NCBI RefSeq assembly: GCF_000010165.1 | Contig: NC_012491.1 | Span: 545,001-609,000, forward strand | Direction: 5' to 3' | DNA from: Brevibacillus brevis NBRC 100599 | GTDB taxonomy: Bacteria > Bacillota > Bacilli > Brevibacillales > Brevibacillaceae | Length of the DNA: 64,000 nt | In this document: positions 33,864 through 43,278 of the stretch, one piece after another | How the letters are laid out: each line of letters starts with the position of its first letter | Position numbering within the stretch: the stretch's first letter is position 1 | Program-made: the position numbers and the translations under genes | Notes under the pieces: generated by a model | What the model was told of the DNA's origin: nothing | Seen by the model: only the letters and a program-made list of their open reading frames with translations | Databases searched by the model: none

Positions 33864-35767
33864 GAATGACTAGGTTCAGGAGAAGGAAAAGAGACAGGGA
33901 AAATGGCAGAGACTGGAGCAGATCGAGGTCCAACGATATTCCCGTGAAAAAAAACATCTACATCATTCTGATCTTTGTGGCGATTCTGGGGATCACTATT
34001 GAAGCTACCCGGTCTCAGTTCATCCTTCAGGTGAGCAGTAATAAGTCAGGAGGCTCGGGAAAAGAGGCTGACGAGCCGAAGCAAAACGCGATCAGTCAGG
34101 AGGAAATCGCCAAGCTGGTAAGGGAGAGATTCCTCATTCTGCATGATTCCAAGGATGAGAGCAGCATGGCAATCGCGAGGAATGTGGAGCAAGTGCTGCG
34201 GTATATGAAAAAGGAGTACGAGCTTGCTGACGTTAAGCAGTTCTCGAAGCCCGACCCCCAATACATGACGGTCATTGTCACCATAGAAAATCTGGACATG
34301 CTAGCCAATCTGGATGCGATGATGCAATATGCGCACAATGGTGGAAATGTGTTCTTTTCACGTACGCCTGAATACAATGACAGCTTGTACCGCATATACC
34401 GAAAATTAGGGATTAATTCGATCAATCTCCCTATCGTGACAAATGGCATTCAGATGACATCCAATCTCTTGATCAAAGGAGAAGATGCAAAAATCGGTGC
34501 AGATGCCATTGTGAATTCCTCGATTCCCGTAGAACTGAATAGGCAAGCAAAGGTTCACGCTGTTTCCGCCGACAATATGCCACTGCTATGGGAGACCCGG
34601 TATGGACAGGGGAAGCTCATGGTCTATAACGGGACGAATATGCAATCTGCCATGAACAGAGGACTGATTGCTGGTGGCATCAGTTTACTGAATCCAGATT
34701 TTATGTACCCCATTTTCAATATGAAAGTCATGTATATTGACGATTTTCCGGCCCCTTTTCGTCAGGGGATCGAGCCGAGTATTTACCGCGAGTACCGCAA
34801 AGATATTCCCAGCTTCTTTCGGGACGTGTGGTGGCCGGACATGATCAAGCTTGCTGCCGATTACGATGTGACCTACACGGGAGCTATTATCAATACCTAC
34901 AATAACCGAGTTGCTCCGCCCTTCACTGACGAGGAAGGAACGGATTCGAACAATCTGATTACATACGGCAGGGATTTGTTGAAAATGGGTGGCGAACTGG
35001 GCATCCACGGATACAATCATCAATCACTGGTTACCGATCAAGAGACGGCGAGCCATTACGAGTATAAGGCTTGGCCGGATGAAGCAAGTATGACCGAGTC
35101 ACTTACGTATCTGGACAATTATATCAAGAAGGTCTTCTCGGCATATGACATACAGACGTATGTCCCACCTTCCAACGTGTTGGGAGAGGAAGGGCGTCGA
35201 GCACTGAAAAAGTCTTTTCCTGATCTGAGAATCATTGCCTCCTTGTATGCGGAATCAGATAGTACACACGAATACATCCAGGAGTTTTCCGTGGCCGAAG
35301 ATGGCATTGTAGAGCTGCCGCGTATTACCTCCGGTTACAGTCGCACAGACATTCATGATTGGTACATAACGAATGCGATCACATCCATCGGTGTTTTTTC
35401 TCATTTTGTTCATCCTGACGATGTGTTGGACAAGGAGCGAAGCAATAACAAGTCGTGGTCGGAATTGGTGAAGGACTTTCAACTCATGCTAGAAGAGCTT
35501 TACGAGCAGTATCCATGGCTGCGTAGCCAGACTGCTTCCGAAGCTGCAACAAGCCTTGAGAGCTATTTACAGACGGATGTATATATCTCGCATACGGATA
35601 AAAAAGTGACAGGCTACATGAACAATTTCTCCGAAGACATGTATTACATCTTGCGGACAAACAAAAAAATGACGAGCTTAGTCAATTGCACGGTAGAAAA
35701 AATAGAGGAAGGCGTCTATCTCGTGCATACAACGGGTGCAAAATTTGAAATAGGACTGGAAGAGTAA
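33860..35767 (+). CDS. pelA: PelA-like polysaccharide deacetylase (DUF2194)
   Basis: A 635-residue protein with a basic N-terminus and one membrane helix (about residues 32-50); the rest faces outside. Residues ~75-270 form a sugar-binding-like alpha/beta region. A deacetylase-type domain follows: YIDDFPAP near residue 294 and HGYNH (H383, H387), matching the metal Asp and His pair of carbohydrate esterase family 4. This corresponds to the deacetylase-only PelA of Gram-positive clusters; no glycoside hydrolase domain is seen. It should remove acetyl groups from Pel and so make the polymer cationic. ATG overlaps the pelE stop (ATGA). Confidence 0.85.
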   Translation: MRMTRFRRRKRDRENGRDWSRSRSNDIPVKKNIYIILIFVAILGITIEATRSQFILQVSSNKSGGSGKEADEPKQNAISQEEIAKLVRERFLILHDSKDESSMAIARNVEQVLRYMKKEYELADVKQFSKPDPQYMTVIVTIENLDMLANLDAMMQYAHNGGNVFFSRTPEYNDSLYRIYRKLGINSINLPIVTNGIQMTSNLLIKGEDAKIGADAIVNSSIPVELNRQAKVHAVSADNMPLLWETRYGQGKLMVYNGTNMQSAMNRGLIAGGISLLNPDFMYPIFNMKVMYIDDFPAPFRQGIEPSIYREYRKDIPSFFRDVWWPDMIKLAADYDVTYTGAIINTYNNRVAPPFTDEEGTDSNNLITYGRDLLKMGGELGIHGYNHQSLVTDQETASHYEYKAWPDEASMTESLTYLDNYIKKVFSAYDIQTYVPPSNVLGEEGRRALKKSFPDLRIIASLYAESDSTHEYIQEFSVAEDGIVELPRITSGYSRTDIHDWYITNAITSIGVFSHFVHPDDVLDKERSNNKSWSELVKDFQLMLEELYEQYPWLRSQTASEAATSLESYLQTDVYISHTDKKVTGYMNNFSEDMYYILRTNKKMTSLVNCTVEKIEEGVYLVHTTGAKFEIGLEE

Positions 35768-35770
35768 GCG

Positions 35771-37177
35771 ATGAAAATTTGTCTGATTGCCGAAGGATCG
35801 TACCCTTATATTACAGGGGGAGTCTCTAGCTGGATTCATTCCTTAATCGCTAGCATGCCAGAGCATGAGTTCATCATTTATGCAATTGGTGCCGAGGAGA
35901 AAAACAGGGGGAAGTACGTCTACCAGCTCCCCGAAAATGTGGTGGAAATCAAAGAGGTATTTCTAGATGCCTATCTGAAAGAAGAGGCTGCACCGGGCAA
36001 GCGTTTGGGTCTGACTGAGGATGAGCAGCAGGCGTTGCTTTCGTTGCTCGATGGCAGCAAAGGTGACTGGCATGCTCTGTTTTCCGTGTTGTCGGGGAGT
36101 AAGGTGCCATCCGTAGCCGAGTTGCTTACGAGCAAGGACTTTTTCGAGGTCATTCAACGGCTTTGCGAGCAAAAATATCCGCAAATTCCTTTTACCGAAA
36201 TGATCTGGATGATTCGCTCGATGGTGTTGCCGCTATGTCAGATCATTCAAAACGGCATGCCGCAAGCGGATTTGTATCACAGTGTTTGTACGGGATATGG
36301 CGGTGTAGCAGGGAGTCTCGGGAAGTATCTGCATGCAAAGCCGTTTTTGCTGACGGAGCATGGAATTTATACCCGCGAGCGGGAAGAAGAAATTATCAAG
36401 GCAAGCTGGATCAAGGGTCACTTTAAGGATATCTGGATCGATTATTTTCATAATCTTTCTGCATGTGCCTATTCCTACGCGGATGAGGTAATCACGTTGT
36501 TTGAGCGGAACAAGGAAATTCAGATCGAGCTAGGCTGTGATCCTTCCAAAGTATCCGTGATCCCGAACGGTGTAAAAGTGAGTGATTATGCGGACATCGT
36601 GGAGGAAAAAAAGGACGACACAATCACCATTGGTGCTGTTGTCCGCGTGGTACCTATCAAAGATATAAAAACAATGCTTCATAGCTTTGGACTCGTCAAA
36701 GAACAAGTGCCACACGCACGCTTTGTTATCATGGGCCCGACGGATGAAGATGAGGAGTACTATACAGAATGCTTGCAATTGGTCGACAGCCTTCAGCTTG
36801 AGTCTGTTACGTTTACGGGTGCGGTTAATGTGAAAGAGTATCTCGGAAAAATGGACATGCTTGTTTTGACCAGCATCAGCGAAGGCCAACCGCTTGTTAT
36901 TTTGGAAGGAATGGCATGCAGAAAGCCCTTCGTCACAACGGACGTGGGAAGCTGTCGGGAATTGTTGTACGGCAATGGTGACAGCTATGGCAGCGCAGGG
37001 ATTACGGTACCTGTCATGCATTTTACTCAAATTGCCCAAGCGATCATTACATTGTGCCAAAACGAGCCATTGAGACGGCGGATGGGCAGATGCGGTTTCC
37101 AAAGAGTATCGGAGATTTACACACATGAGAACTTCTTGGCGGGATATCGCAAAATGTACCGGAAATACGAGGTGTAA
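35771..37177 (+). CDS. pelF: PelF-like family 4 glycosyltransferase
   Basis: A 468-residue GT-B glycosyltransferase. N-terminal SYPYITGGVSSW and C-terminal TSISEGQPLVILEGMACRKP (retaining GT4 E-x7-E) are the PelF signature. PelF is the cytosolic polymerase using UDP-GalNAc/UDP-GlcNAc and works with PelG at the membrane. It starts three bases after pelA and ends five bases before pelG. There is no membrane segment. Confidence 0.95.
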   Translation: MKICLIAEGSYPYITGGVSSWIHSLIASMPEHEFIIYAIGAEEKNRGKYVYQLPENVVEIKEVFLDAYLKEEAAPGKRLGLTEDEQQALLSLLDGSKGDWHALFSVLSGSKVPSVAELLTSKDFFEVIQRLCEQKYPQIPFTEMIWMIRSMVLPLCQIIQNGMPQADLYHSVCTGYGGVAGSLGKYLHAKPFLLTEHGIYTREREEEIIKASWIKGHFKDIWIDYFHNLSACAYSYADEVITLFERNKEIQIELGCDPSKVSVIPNGVKVSDYADIVEEKKDDTITIGAVVRVVPIKDIKTMLHSFGLVKEQVPHARFVIMGPTDEDEEYYTECLQLVDSLQLESVTFTGAVNVKEYLGKMDMLVLTSISEGQPLVILEGMACRKPFVTTDVGSCRELLYGNGDSYGSAGITVPVMHFTQIAQAIITLCQNEPLRRRMGRCGFQRVSEIYTHENFLAGYRKMYRKYEV

Positions 37178-37182
37178 GAAAC

Positions 37183-38583
37183 ATGGCGGGCATTGGCTTT
37201 GAACTGAAGAAAATGTTTCGGAATAAAGGGTATTTGTCCAGTGTGAAGGCGTATGCATTTTCTTCGCTGGTCACAGTCGGACCGATGCTGATTTGTATGG
37301 TCATGATCACGGTGCTACAGCAAGTTCTTCTTCAATTGAATGTCAGTTATTTGGAGAGGATGTCTTTTTTAGCAGCTGTTGTTTATGCGTTCGTGTTTTC
37401 ACTATTGGTTACCTGTGGTTTTTCCATGGTCATTTCCCGCTATATAGCAGACAAAATTTACTTACGCGAGTATAACGACATCATTGCTTCTTTGTATGGA
37501 GTTATCGCTGTTTGCCTGGGCTTGGGGGGTATTCTCGGCGGTGCTTTTTACTGGCTCGCTCCTTTGCCATCTGGCTTTAAGCTTGTCGCTTACCTTCTTT
37601 TTGTGGAACTGATCGTCGTATGGCTTCAATCCGCCTATTTGTCGGCATTAAAGGATTATATGCGCATTATTCGCGGGTATTTGGCGGCTGTTTCCGTTAC
37701 GCTTCTGGCTGCGTTTTTACTGTCTTATCTGACTGAGTTGGAAAAAGGAATCGCCATGCTGATTTCTTTGGATCTGGGTTTTTTTATCATGATTGTTCTG
37801 TCTATGGTTCATCTGGAGAGCTATTTCCCGAAGCGGGAGAGGAACTACTTCGATTTCGTGAAGTACATGAAGAAATACCCAAGTCTGCTGGGGGTGGGTC
37901 TCTTTTGCTCTCTTGGTTTTTATGTGCACCATTTTATTTACTGGCTGGGGAGTCCGCTTCAAGAGGTCGTGGCGGATACATACGTGATTGCGCCTTTTTA
38001 TGATGTTCCTGCTTTCTATGCCTCCTTGAGCATATTGCCTACGATGGTCATGTTTGTTGTATCTGTAGAGACCGCTTTTTACGAGAAGTATCGAGCGTAT
38101 TACGGGACGATATTGGGCACAGGCTCGGTGCAGGATATCAAGCGGGCAAAAACAGACATGGTTCAAACATTGATGCAAGAGCTCAGCTTCATGATGGAAG
38201 TGCAGCTGTTCTTTTCCTTCGTTGCATTGGCTCTGGGAATTACGTTGCTTCCGCACATCGGGTTTACGTCCGAGCAGATGGAGCGGTATAACATCCTGGT
38301 TATCGCGGGCTACTTGTACGCTGTGATGTTTGTGGTCGTGCTGATGCTGCTCTATTTTGACGATCGGAAGGGAGCGCTTGCGGTGACGACCTTATTTCTC
38401 ATCAGTACGGTTGTTATCACCATAGCGATGCTGCCCCTTCATAACTACGGCTTTTCATTTTTTATTGCTTCGTTTCTTGCACTGGTAGCCGGTCTCGGCA
38501 GGCTGATCTATTACCTGAAAAATATTGATTATTACACTTATTGCCTACAACCGCTCTTTGTCAAAGGAAAGCGAATGGAATAG
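37183..38583 (+). CDS. pelG: PelG-like membrane transporter
   Basis: A 466-residue membrane protein with about 12 helices. The start MAGIGFELKKMF is the PelG hallmark. PelG belongs near the MATE/MOP flippase superfamily and moves the growing polymer across the cytoplasmic membrane with PelF. It follows pelF by five bases with a translation site in the gap. Confidence 0.94.
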   Translation: MAGIGFELKKMFRNKGYLSSVKAYAFSSLVTVGPMLICMVMITVLQQVLLQLNVSYLERMSFLAAVVYAFVFSLLVTCGFSMVISRYIADKIYLREYNDIIASLYGVIAVCLGLGGILGGAFYWLAPLPSGFKLVAYLLFVELIVVWLQSAYLSALKDYMRIIRGYLAAVSVTLLAAFLLSYLTELEKGIAMLISLDLGFFIMIVLSMVHLESYFPKRERNYFDFVKYMKKYPSLLGVGLFCSLGFYVHHFIYWLGSPLQEVVADTYVIAPFYDVPAFYASLSILPTMVMFVVSVETAFYEKYRAYYGTILGTGSVQDIKRAKTDMVQTLMQELSFMMEVQLFFSFVALALGITLLPHIGFTSEQMERYNILVIAGYLYAVMFVVVLMLLYFDDRKGALAVTTLFLISTVVITIAMLPLHNYGFSFFIASFLALVAGLGRLIYYLKNIDYYTYCLQPLFVKGKRME

Positions 38584-38614
38584 ATGGGGACTGATGGATT
38601 GGGGAGGACTTAGG

Positions 38615-40339
38615 TTGAAGAAAAAACGATTCATACTGAGCCTGCTCGTAGCATTCGGAGTTGTAACGACTGGTTGTACACAGGATGTACCTGAACAACC
38701 GGTGTCAGACAACCCGTCAGCAACGAGCCAGGTGGCGCCAACTCAGCAGCTGAACGAGGGGCTGATTGAGAATAGAAGCGTATACGATCAGGATGTGGAT
38801 GGGAGCATCGTCCATTTATATGTGACGGTAGTCAACGAAGAAAATTCAAAACTGAAGACGACTACCTTTACGGAACTCAATCTAGCTCCTAGTGGACGGA
38901 ATGAAAAGGGAGAAGATCTCCAGGCCAAAGTCATTATGCAGGAAGGGACGGCGGAGGGGCCTACTCAAGGCCACTTTGGTTTTGGCGAGACGAGAGCGAA
39001 CGGAACGATTGAGCTGCGGGGGGAATCGAGCAGGAGAGCGGAACAAAAATCGTACAAAATCCGTTTGTTCGAAAGTGCCGGATACTGGCGGGATCAGCGC
39101 AACATCAACTTAAGCAAGCACAAGTCTGATATGACGCGTGTTCGGCAAAAGCTTAGCTTTGATTATTTCGAGCAGATGCCGAATATGACCAGCTTGCGGA
39201 CGCAGTTCGTTCAAGTAAAAATCAAGGATTTGACCAAGAAAAATCCGGATCGGGACTTTGTTGATTACGGTTTGTTCACTCAAATTGAACAGCCAAACAA
39301 AACATTTTTGCAGGCGCACGGATTGGATCGGAACGGAAACTTGTACAAGGCAATTGATTTCGAGTTCCATCGCTACGAGGATCAGATCAAGCTGGCGACC
39401 GATCCTACCTACGACAAGAAAGCATTTGAGAAAATTTTGGAGATCAAAGGCAGCGAGAACCATGAAAAGCTCATTGCCATGCTGGAGGATCTCCACAATT
39501 CTGCAATGAATACGCAGGACTTTTTGGACAAGCATTTTGATCGGGATAACTACTATACATGGATGGCATCCAACCTGTTGATGGGGAATCACGACACGGC
39601 TGTTCACAATTTTTATTTATACAGCCCAAGTAACTCGAACAAATGGTATTTCCTCCCGTGGGACTATGACTCAACATGGGGATTTTTCGAAGAAGAGCTC
39701 AAACGCAGTCCAGAAAAAGGACTCGGTCCATGGCAGTTTGGCCTCTCCGAATACTGGGTGTCGAACCTGCATCGCCGCGTCTTCAAAGACCCGGAAAACA
39801 TCAAGGCACTAAACGAAAAGGTTGAGGAAGTCAGCAAGATCATTACGAAAGAGCAAACGGAAAAATACTTGCAGAGCTATTATCCGATTGTGAGCAAATA
39901 CGTGCTGCAACTACCAGATTTATATAATTTGCCGTTAGATGTCTCTTATTTTCACAAGGAGCAAGCACTTCTCTCCGGTGAACCGGAGCGTAACAAAAAG
40001 AGGTACTATGAACGCCAAGAGAATCCGATGCCCTTTTTTATGGGAGAGCCAAGAAAAGAAGGAGATAAACTCATTTTTGCTTGGGACCATTCCTATGATC
40101 TGCAAGGAGACGATCTGACCTACGATTTTGCTGTCAGCTACGATCCTGCGTTTACGAAGATACACGCGCAGGCAAAGGGGCTGACAGGAGTCCAATACAC
40201 GATAAACGATCCGGGAAAAGGTCGCTTTTTCTGGCGGGTGATTGTACGGGATAGCAAAGGGAACGTACAGACGGCATTTGACAGAGTAGAGCCGGAGGAT
40301 GCGATTTATCACGGGGTGAAGGAGTTCGTGTTGAAATGA
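38615..40339 (+). CDS. CotH-family kinase lipoprotein
   Basis: A 574-residue lipoprotein starting at TTG 38615, eight bases after GGGGAGG. Signal peptide with lipobox VTTGC (C21 lipidated). The CotH kinase domain spans about residues 60-430, with RGESSRRAEQKSYKI near the N-side and HDTAVHNFYLYSPSN then PWDYDSTWGF. This resembles the spore-coat kinase CotH, a secreted atypical protein kinase. A C-terminal beta-sandwich-like region (about 470-570) follows. Location outside the membrane next to Pel genes suggests modification of matrix or wall components. An ATG at 38594 is an alternative start. Overlaps the next gene by four bases. Confidence 0.87.
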   Translation: MKKKRFILSLLVAFGVVTTGCTQDVPEQPVSDNPSATSQVAPTQQLNEGLIENRSVYDQDVDGSIVHLYVTVVNEENSKLKTTTFTELNLAPSGRNEKGEDLQAKVIMQEGTAEGPTQGHFGFGETRANGTIELRGESSRRAEQKSYKIRLFESAGYWRDQRNINLSKHKSDMTRVRQKLSFDYFEQMPNMTSLRTQFVQVKIKDLTKKNPDRDFVDYGLFTQIEQPNKTFLQAHGLDRNGNLYKAIDFEFHRYEDQIKLATDPTYDKKAFEKILEIKGSENHEKLIAMLEDLHNSAMNTQDFLDKHFDRDNYYTWMASNLLMGNHDTAVHNFYLYSPSNSNKWYFLPWDYDSTWGFFEEELKRSPEKGLGPWQFGLSEYWVSNLHRRVFKDPENIKALNEKVEEVSKIITKEQTEKYLQSYYPIVSKYVLQLPDLYNLPLDVSYFHKEQALLSGEPERNKKRYYERQENPMPFFMGEPRKEGDKLIFAWDHSYDLQGDDLTYDFAVSYDPAFTKIHAQAKGLTGVQYTINDPGKGRFFWRVIVRDSKGNVQTAFDRVEPEDAIYHGVKEFVLK

Positions 40340-41070
40340 AAGGAATCCAGAGCACGGGCATCCAGCTCGGCAACAAGCGATTGCGGCATGAGTTGAAGTA
40401 TTATCTTCGGCTGAGTCATTACGAGCCGCTCCGGCAAAAATTACGTCTGATCGCCACTCCTGACCCTCATTCTGTAAGTGAGGAAGGGTATCATATTCGC
40501 AGCCTGTATTTTGATGACTATCACGATACGGCTCTCTATGAAAAAAACTACGGGGTTTTTCAAAGAAAAAAGTATCGCATTCGCATTTACAACAAAAGTG
40601 ATGCGGTCATCAAGATGGAGCGAAAGAGCAAGTTTGGCGGATACATTTGCAAAGAATCAGCGTCGATTACGCGGGATGAGTATGAACAGATTTTGGCAGG
40701 CGATGTTGAGTTTTTACGTGAGACGGAAAGTGCTGTGCTGCGTGATTTTTATTTGTCGTGCAAGAATCATCTGTTTCGGCCTCGCGTCATCACGGATTAT
40801 GTTCGAGAGGCGTATTTGGTGAGAGAAGGGAACGTCCGAATTACATTTGATAAGTACTTGAAGGCAAACGTCAATTCGCTTGATATCTTTGACGAACACA
40901 TCATGATGGTCAGAGCGATTCATCAGCCCATGATGATCATGGAAGTGAAGTACGATCAATTCCTGCCATTCAATATGAGACTTTTGCTACAAAACCTGAG
41001 TAATCAGCGGTCGGCTATCTCCAAATATGTCATTTGCAGAGAGGAAACCAAAAAGTACTATAATCTTTAA
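40336..41070 (+). CDS. VTC-domain protein (polyphosphate polymerase-like)
   Basis: A 244-residue VTC domain alone. The tunnel-fold charged motifs are visible in order: HELKYYL, SLYFDDYHDTALYEK, KKYRIRIYN, IKMERKSKFGG, TDYVREAY, ITFDKYL and IMEVKYDQFLP. In yeast Vtc4 this fold makes polyphosphate from ATP; bacterial members are mostly untested. CotH, VTC and DUF4956 genes often travel together, so nucleotide or polyphosphate metabolism may supply CotH. The start overlaps the CotH stop. Confidence 0.9.
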   Translation: MKGIQSTGIQLGNKRLRHELKYYLRLSHYEPLRQKLRLIATPDPHSVSEEGYHIRSLYFDDYHDTALYEKNYGVFQRKKYRIRIYNKSDAVIKMERKSKFGGYICKESASITRDEYEQILAGDVEFLRETESAVLRDFYLSCKNHLFRPRVITDYVREAYLVREGNVRITFDKYLKANVNSLDIFDEHIMMVRAIHQPMMIMEVKYDQFLPFNMRLLLQNLSNQRSAISKYVICREETKKYYNL

Positions 41071-41092
41071 TGTGAGGAGAAGTCGAGAAATT

Positions 41093-41779
41093 ATGGACAC
41101 GACCAATACGATTACTTTTCAAGATATCATCAAAAAAAGCGTCTTAAAAATGGATCAATTCGCCAGCATCTCGATCATCGATACGGTCATAGGTCTTGTG
41201 TTGTCGGGAGTGCTTGGGTTGTTCATCTACTATATTTACAAGAAAACGTTTCGCGGCGTCGTCTATACGCACACCTTTAACATCACGCTCGTGGCCATGG
41301 CCATGCTTACTTGCCTGATTATCATGACGATTAGCACGAATATCGTGCTCTCTCTCGGGATGGTCGGCGCGTTGAGTATTGTGCGGTTCCGTACCGCCAT
41401 CAAAGACCCGTTGGATATTGTCTTCATGTTTTGGTCGATCTCGGTCGGTATTGCGACAGGAGCAGGTGTGTACCCGGTTTCCGTTCTAGGATCTCTGGTA
41501 GTGGCAGGTGTCATTGTCGTATTATCCAAGCGGCAAATGAGAGATGTTGCTTATCTGCTCATTATTACCTATCAGGATGAAGCCAATGACGGAGTCAAAT
41601 ACCAGCTGAACAAGCTTAAATACACGCTGAAATCAAAGACAGTCAACAAAGAGATGGTGGAATTGATTGTTGAAGTAAAAATCAAAGGAGATAATACGGC
41701 ATTTGTTCAAGATATTTCAGAGGTAGAAGGTGTGAAAAACGTATCATTGGTCAGCTACGATGGCGATTATGCACCATAA
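41093..41779 (+). CDS. DUF4956 membrane protein
   Basis: A 228-residue protein with about four helices between residues 20 and 145 (for example IIDTVIGLVLSGVLGLFIYY and the GMVGALSIVRFRTAIKDP loop) and a C-terminal soluble domain. The loop with RFRTAIKDP is the DUF4956 signature. The function is unknown; the family regularly follows VTC and CotH genes. A GAGGAG lies 13 bases before ATG 41093, slightly far. It ends the polysaccharide operon and is followed by a strong terminator. Confidence 0.88.
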   Translation: MDTTNTITFQDIIKKSVLKMDQFASISIIDTVIGLVLSGVLGLFIYYIYKKTFRGVVYTHTFNITLVAMAMLTCLIIMTISTNIVLSLGMVGALSIVRFRTAIKDPLDIVFMFWSISVGIATGAGVYPVSVLGSLVVAGVIVVLSKRQMRDVAYLLIITYQDEANDGVKYQLNKLKYTLKSKTVNKEMVELIVEVKIKGDNTAFVQDISEVEGVKNVSLVSYDGDYAP

Positions 41780-41790
41780 ATGATTCTACA

Positions 41791-41847
41791 AAAAAATCCC
41801 TTTCTGACGACTCCTTTACAGGTTGTCAGGAAGGGATTTTTTCTTTG
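41791..41847. terminator. Bidirectional terminator between the pel operon and the DUF4832 gene
   Basis: aaaatccctttctgac and gtcaggaagggatttt form a long stem, A-rich on the left and T-rich on the right. It should work for both convergent transcripts. Confidence 0.9.
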
Positions 41848-41851
41848 ATGA

Positions 41852-43246
41852 TCAGTCTCGTACTTGAACCTTGCCTAGTGTGTATCTTCCGTCCGCTCTT
41901 TTTCCTTCCATGGCAAATTGAATGCCCGGTTCTTCCGTATGCGGATCGAGGATAGCCACGCAGAGGGTGTATGTTCCTTCTGGTAAGTCATCTGGGATTT
42001 TCAAGCTTTGCTTGACGGTTTTCGTGCCAGGAAGCCATTTGCGGATGTCTTCGTCCGTTTTGGTCTTGGTTACGATCTCGCCATTTTCATCCGTGAGTGA
42101 CAGCTCGAGAATCCATGGGAAATAAAAAGGAGCGACACCGCGATTTTGCCAATCCATCGTTATAGCGAGGCTTTCTCCGGGCTGGACTGCTTTGGCATGT
42201 GTCTCTTTCGTGATGGAGAAGCGGTAGCCAATCGTGTTTAAAAAGCGGTCCAGGTATTGTTGTTGTTCGCTATCTTTTTCGAACTGTGCAGGTGTATTGG
42301 GGCCAAGCCAGCTAATATGCGAAGCTTTGGCTTGTGAGATTACCTGGTTAATGGAGGAGCGATCAAAGTAGCTGTTTAACGAGTCGGATGGGGAGAACTC
42401 TCCACCGCTTGGTGCATACTTCCAAAAGTCAGGCATGGCGGGCATTGTCTCTTTGGTCAGCCAGGATACATAGCCCTTCTGTATCCAGGACAGGTAGCTG
42501 TCTGTATCCTCTTTGTTGCCGAACATGTCGTTAAACAGGCCCAGCTTGTACTCTTTGGCGACTGGATGAGGTCTTCGCATCAGTAGCATGGAATCAGGGA
42601 AGTTATCCAGATACGGTTGGACGTACTGATCCGTGACTTCTGTCGCAGGGAAAGGAATAGACGTATCGGTGTGCCATTCTCCCCAGTGACCGACGCTTCC
42701 CAGTTGAATGAAAGCAATGCGGGGATCGTCCTTGTAACGCTCTCCTAGTGCGTCAATCAACTGTTTGTGGTATTTGATGATCAATGGGTTGCTGTAGTTG
42801 GGACTATAGCCTTTGCCATAGTCGTTTCGATACCACTCGCCGTCTTCAAAGTTGTCATTGTCCCCGCCGATCTCGTTGTATAACCAATCCGGTATCTCCA
42901 TGTCCGATTTGGTGTGAGGAATATCCATTACGATACGGAGGATGAACTTGACATCTTTTTCTGTCCATTCATCAAACCGGATCGCATCTTCGACCTCATC
43001 AAATGCATAATCCCCTTTAGTAGGCTCGAGCATCCTCCAGGTAAGATTGGCATAGACAAGCGTGTGTTCTTGCTCAAGATTGCTCGTCCCTGAGTCGGGA
43101 GCCAGTCCCATATACGGGTTTCGGAGCACGTCTTGGGTTTGTTTTGGTGAATAGGTCGCCGTTCCATAACTGGAGGCGGCGGCAGAGGAAGGTAGAATGC
43201 AAAAAGTAGCGAGAAGTACGCTGTATAGAACACTTCTGAGCTTCAT
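41852..43246 (-). CDS. Secreted DUF4832 protein, putative glycoside-hydrolase-like
   Basis: A 464-residue secreted protein (signal peptide MKLRSVLYSVLLATFCILPSS, cleavage near AAA-S). DUF4874/DUF4832 architecture: NPYMGLAP near the start, YANLTWRMLEPTKGDY, QLGSVGHWGEWH and a C-terminal beta domain. The central region looks like a TIM barrel with acidic residues (GHWGEWH) as in family hydrolases, but no activity is established. It is convergent with the polysaccharide operon and just downstream of a response regulator on the same strand. A role in exopolysaccharide trimming is possible but inferred. The start follows AGGGGGC. Confidence 0.85.
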   Translation of the reverse strand: MKLRSVLYSVLLATFCILPSSAAASSYGTATYSPKQTQDVLRNPYMGLAPDSGTSNLEQEHTLVYANLTWRMLEPTKGDYAFDEVEDAIRFDEWTEKDVKFILRIVMDIPHTKSDMEIPDWLYNEIGGDNDNFEDGEWYRNDYGKGYSPNYSNPLIIKYHKQLIDALGERYKDDPRIAFIQLGSVGHWGEWHTDTSIPFPATEVTDQYVQPYLDNFPDSMLLMRRPHPVAKEYKLGLFNDMFGNKEDTDSYLSWIQKGYVSWLTKETMPAMPDFWKYAPSGGEFSPSDSLNSYFDRSSINQVISQAKASHISWLGPNTPAQFEKDSEQQQYLDRFLNTIGYRFSITKETHAKAVQPGESLAITMDWQNRGVAPFYFPWILELSLTDENGEIVTKTKTDEDIRKWLPGTKTVKQSLKIPDDLPEGTYTLCVAILDPHTEEPGIQFAMEGKRADGRYTLGKVQVRD

Positions 43247-43278
43247 GAGTGCCCCCTAGATTTAGTGAGAGAGTAGCA

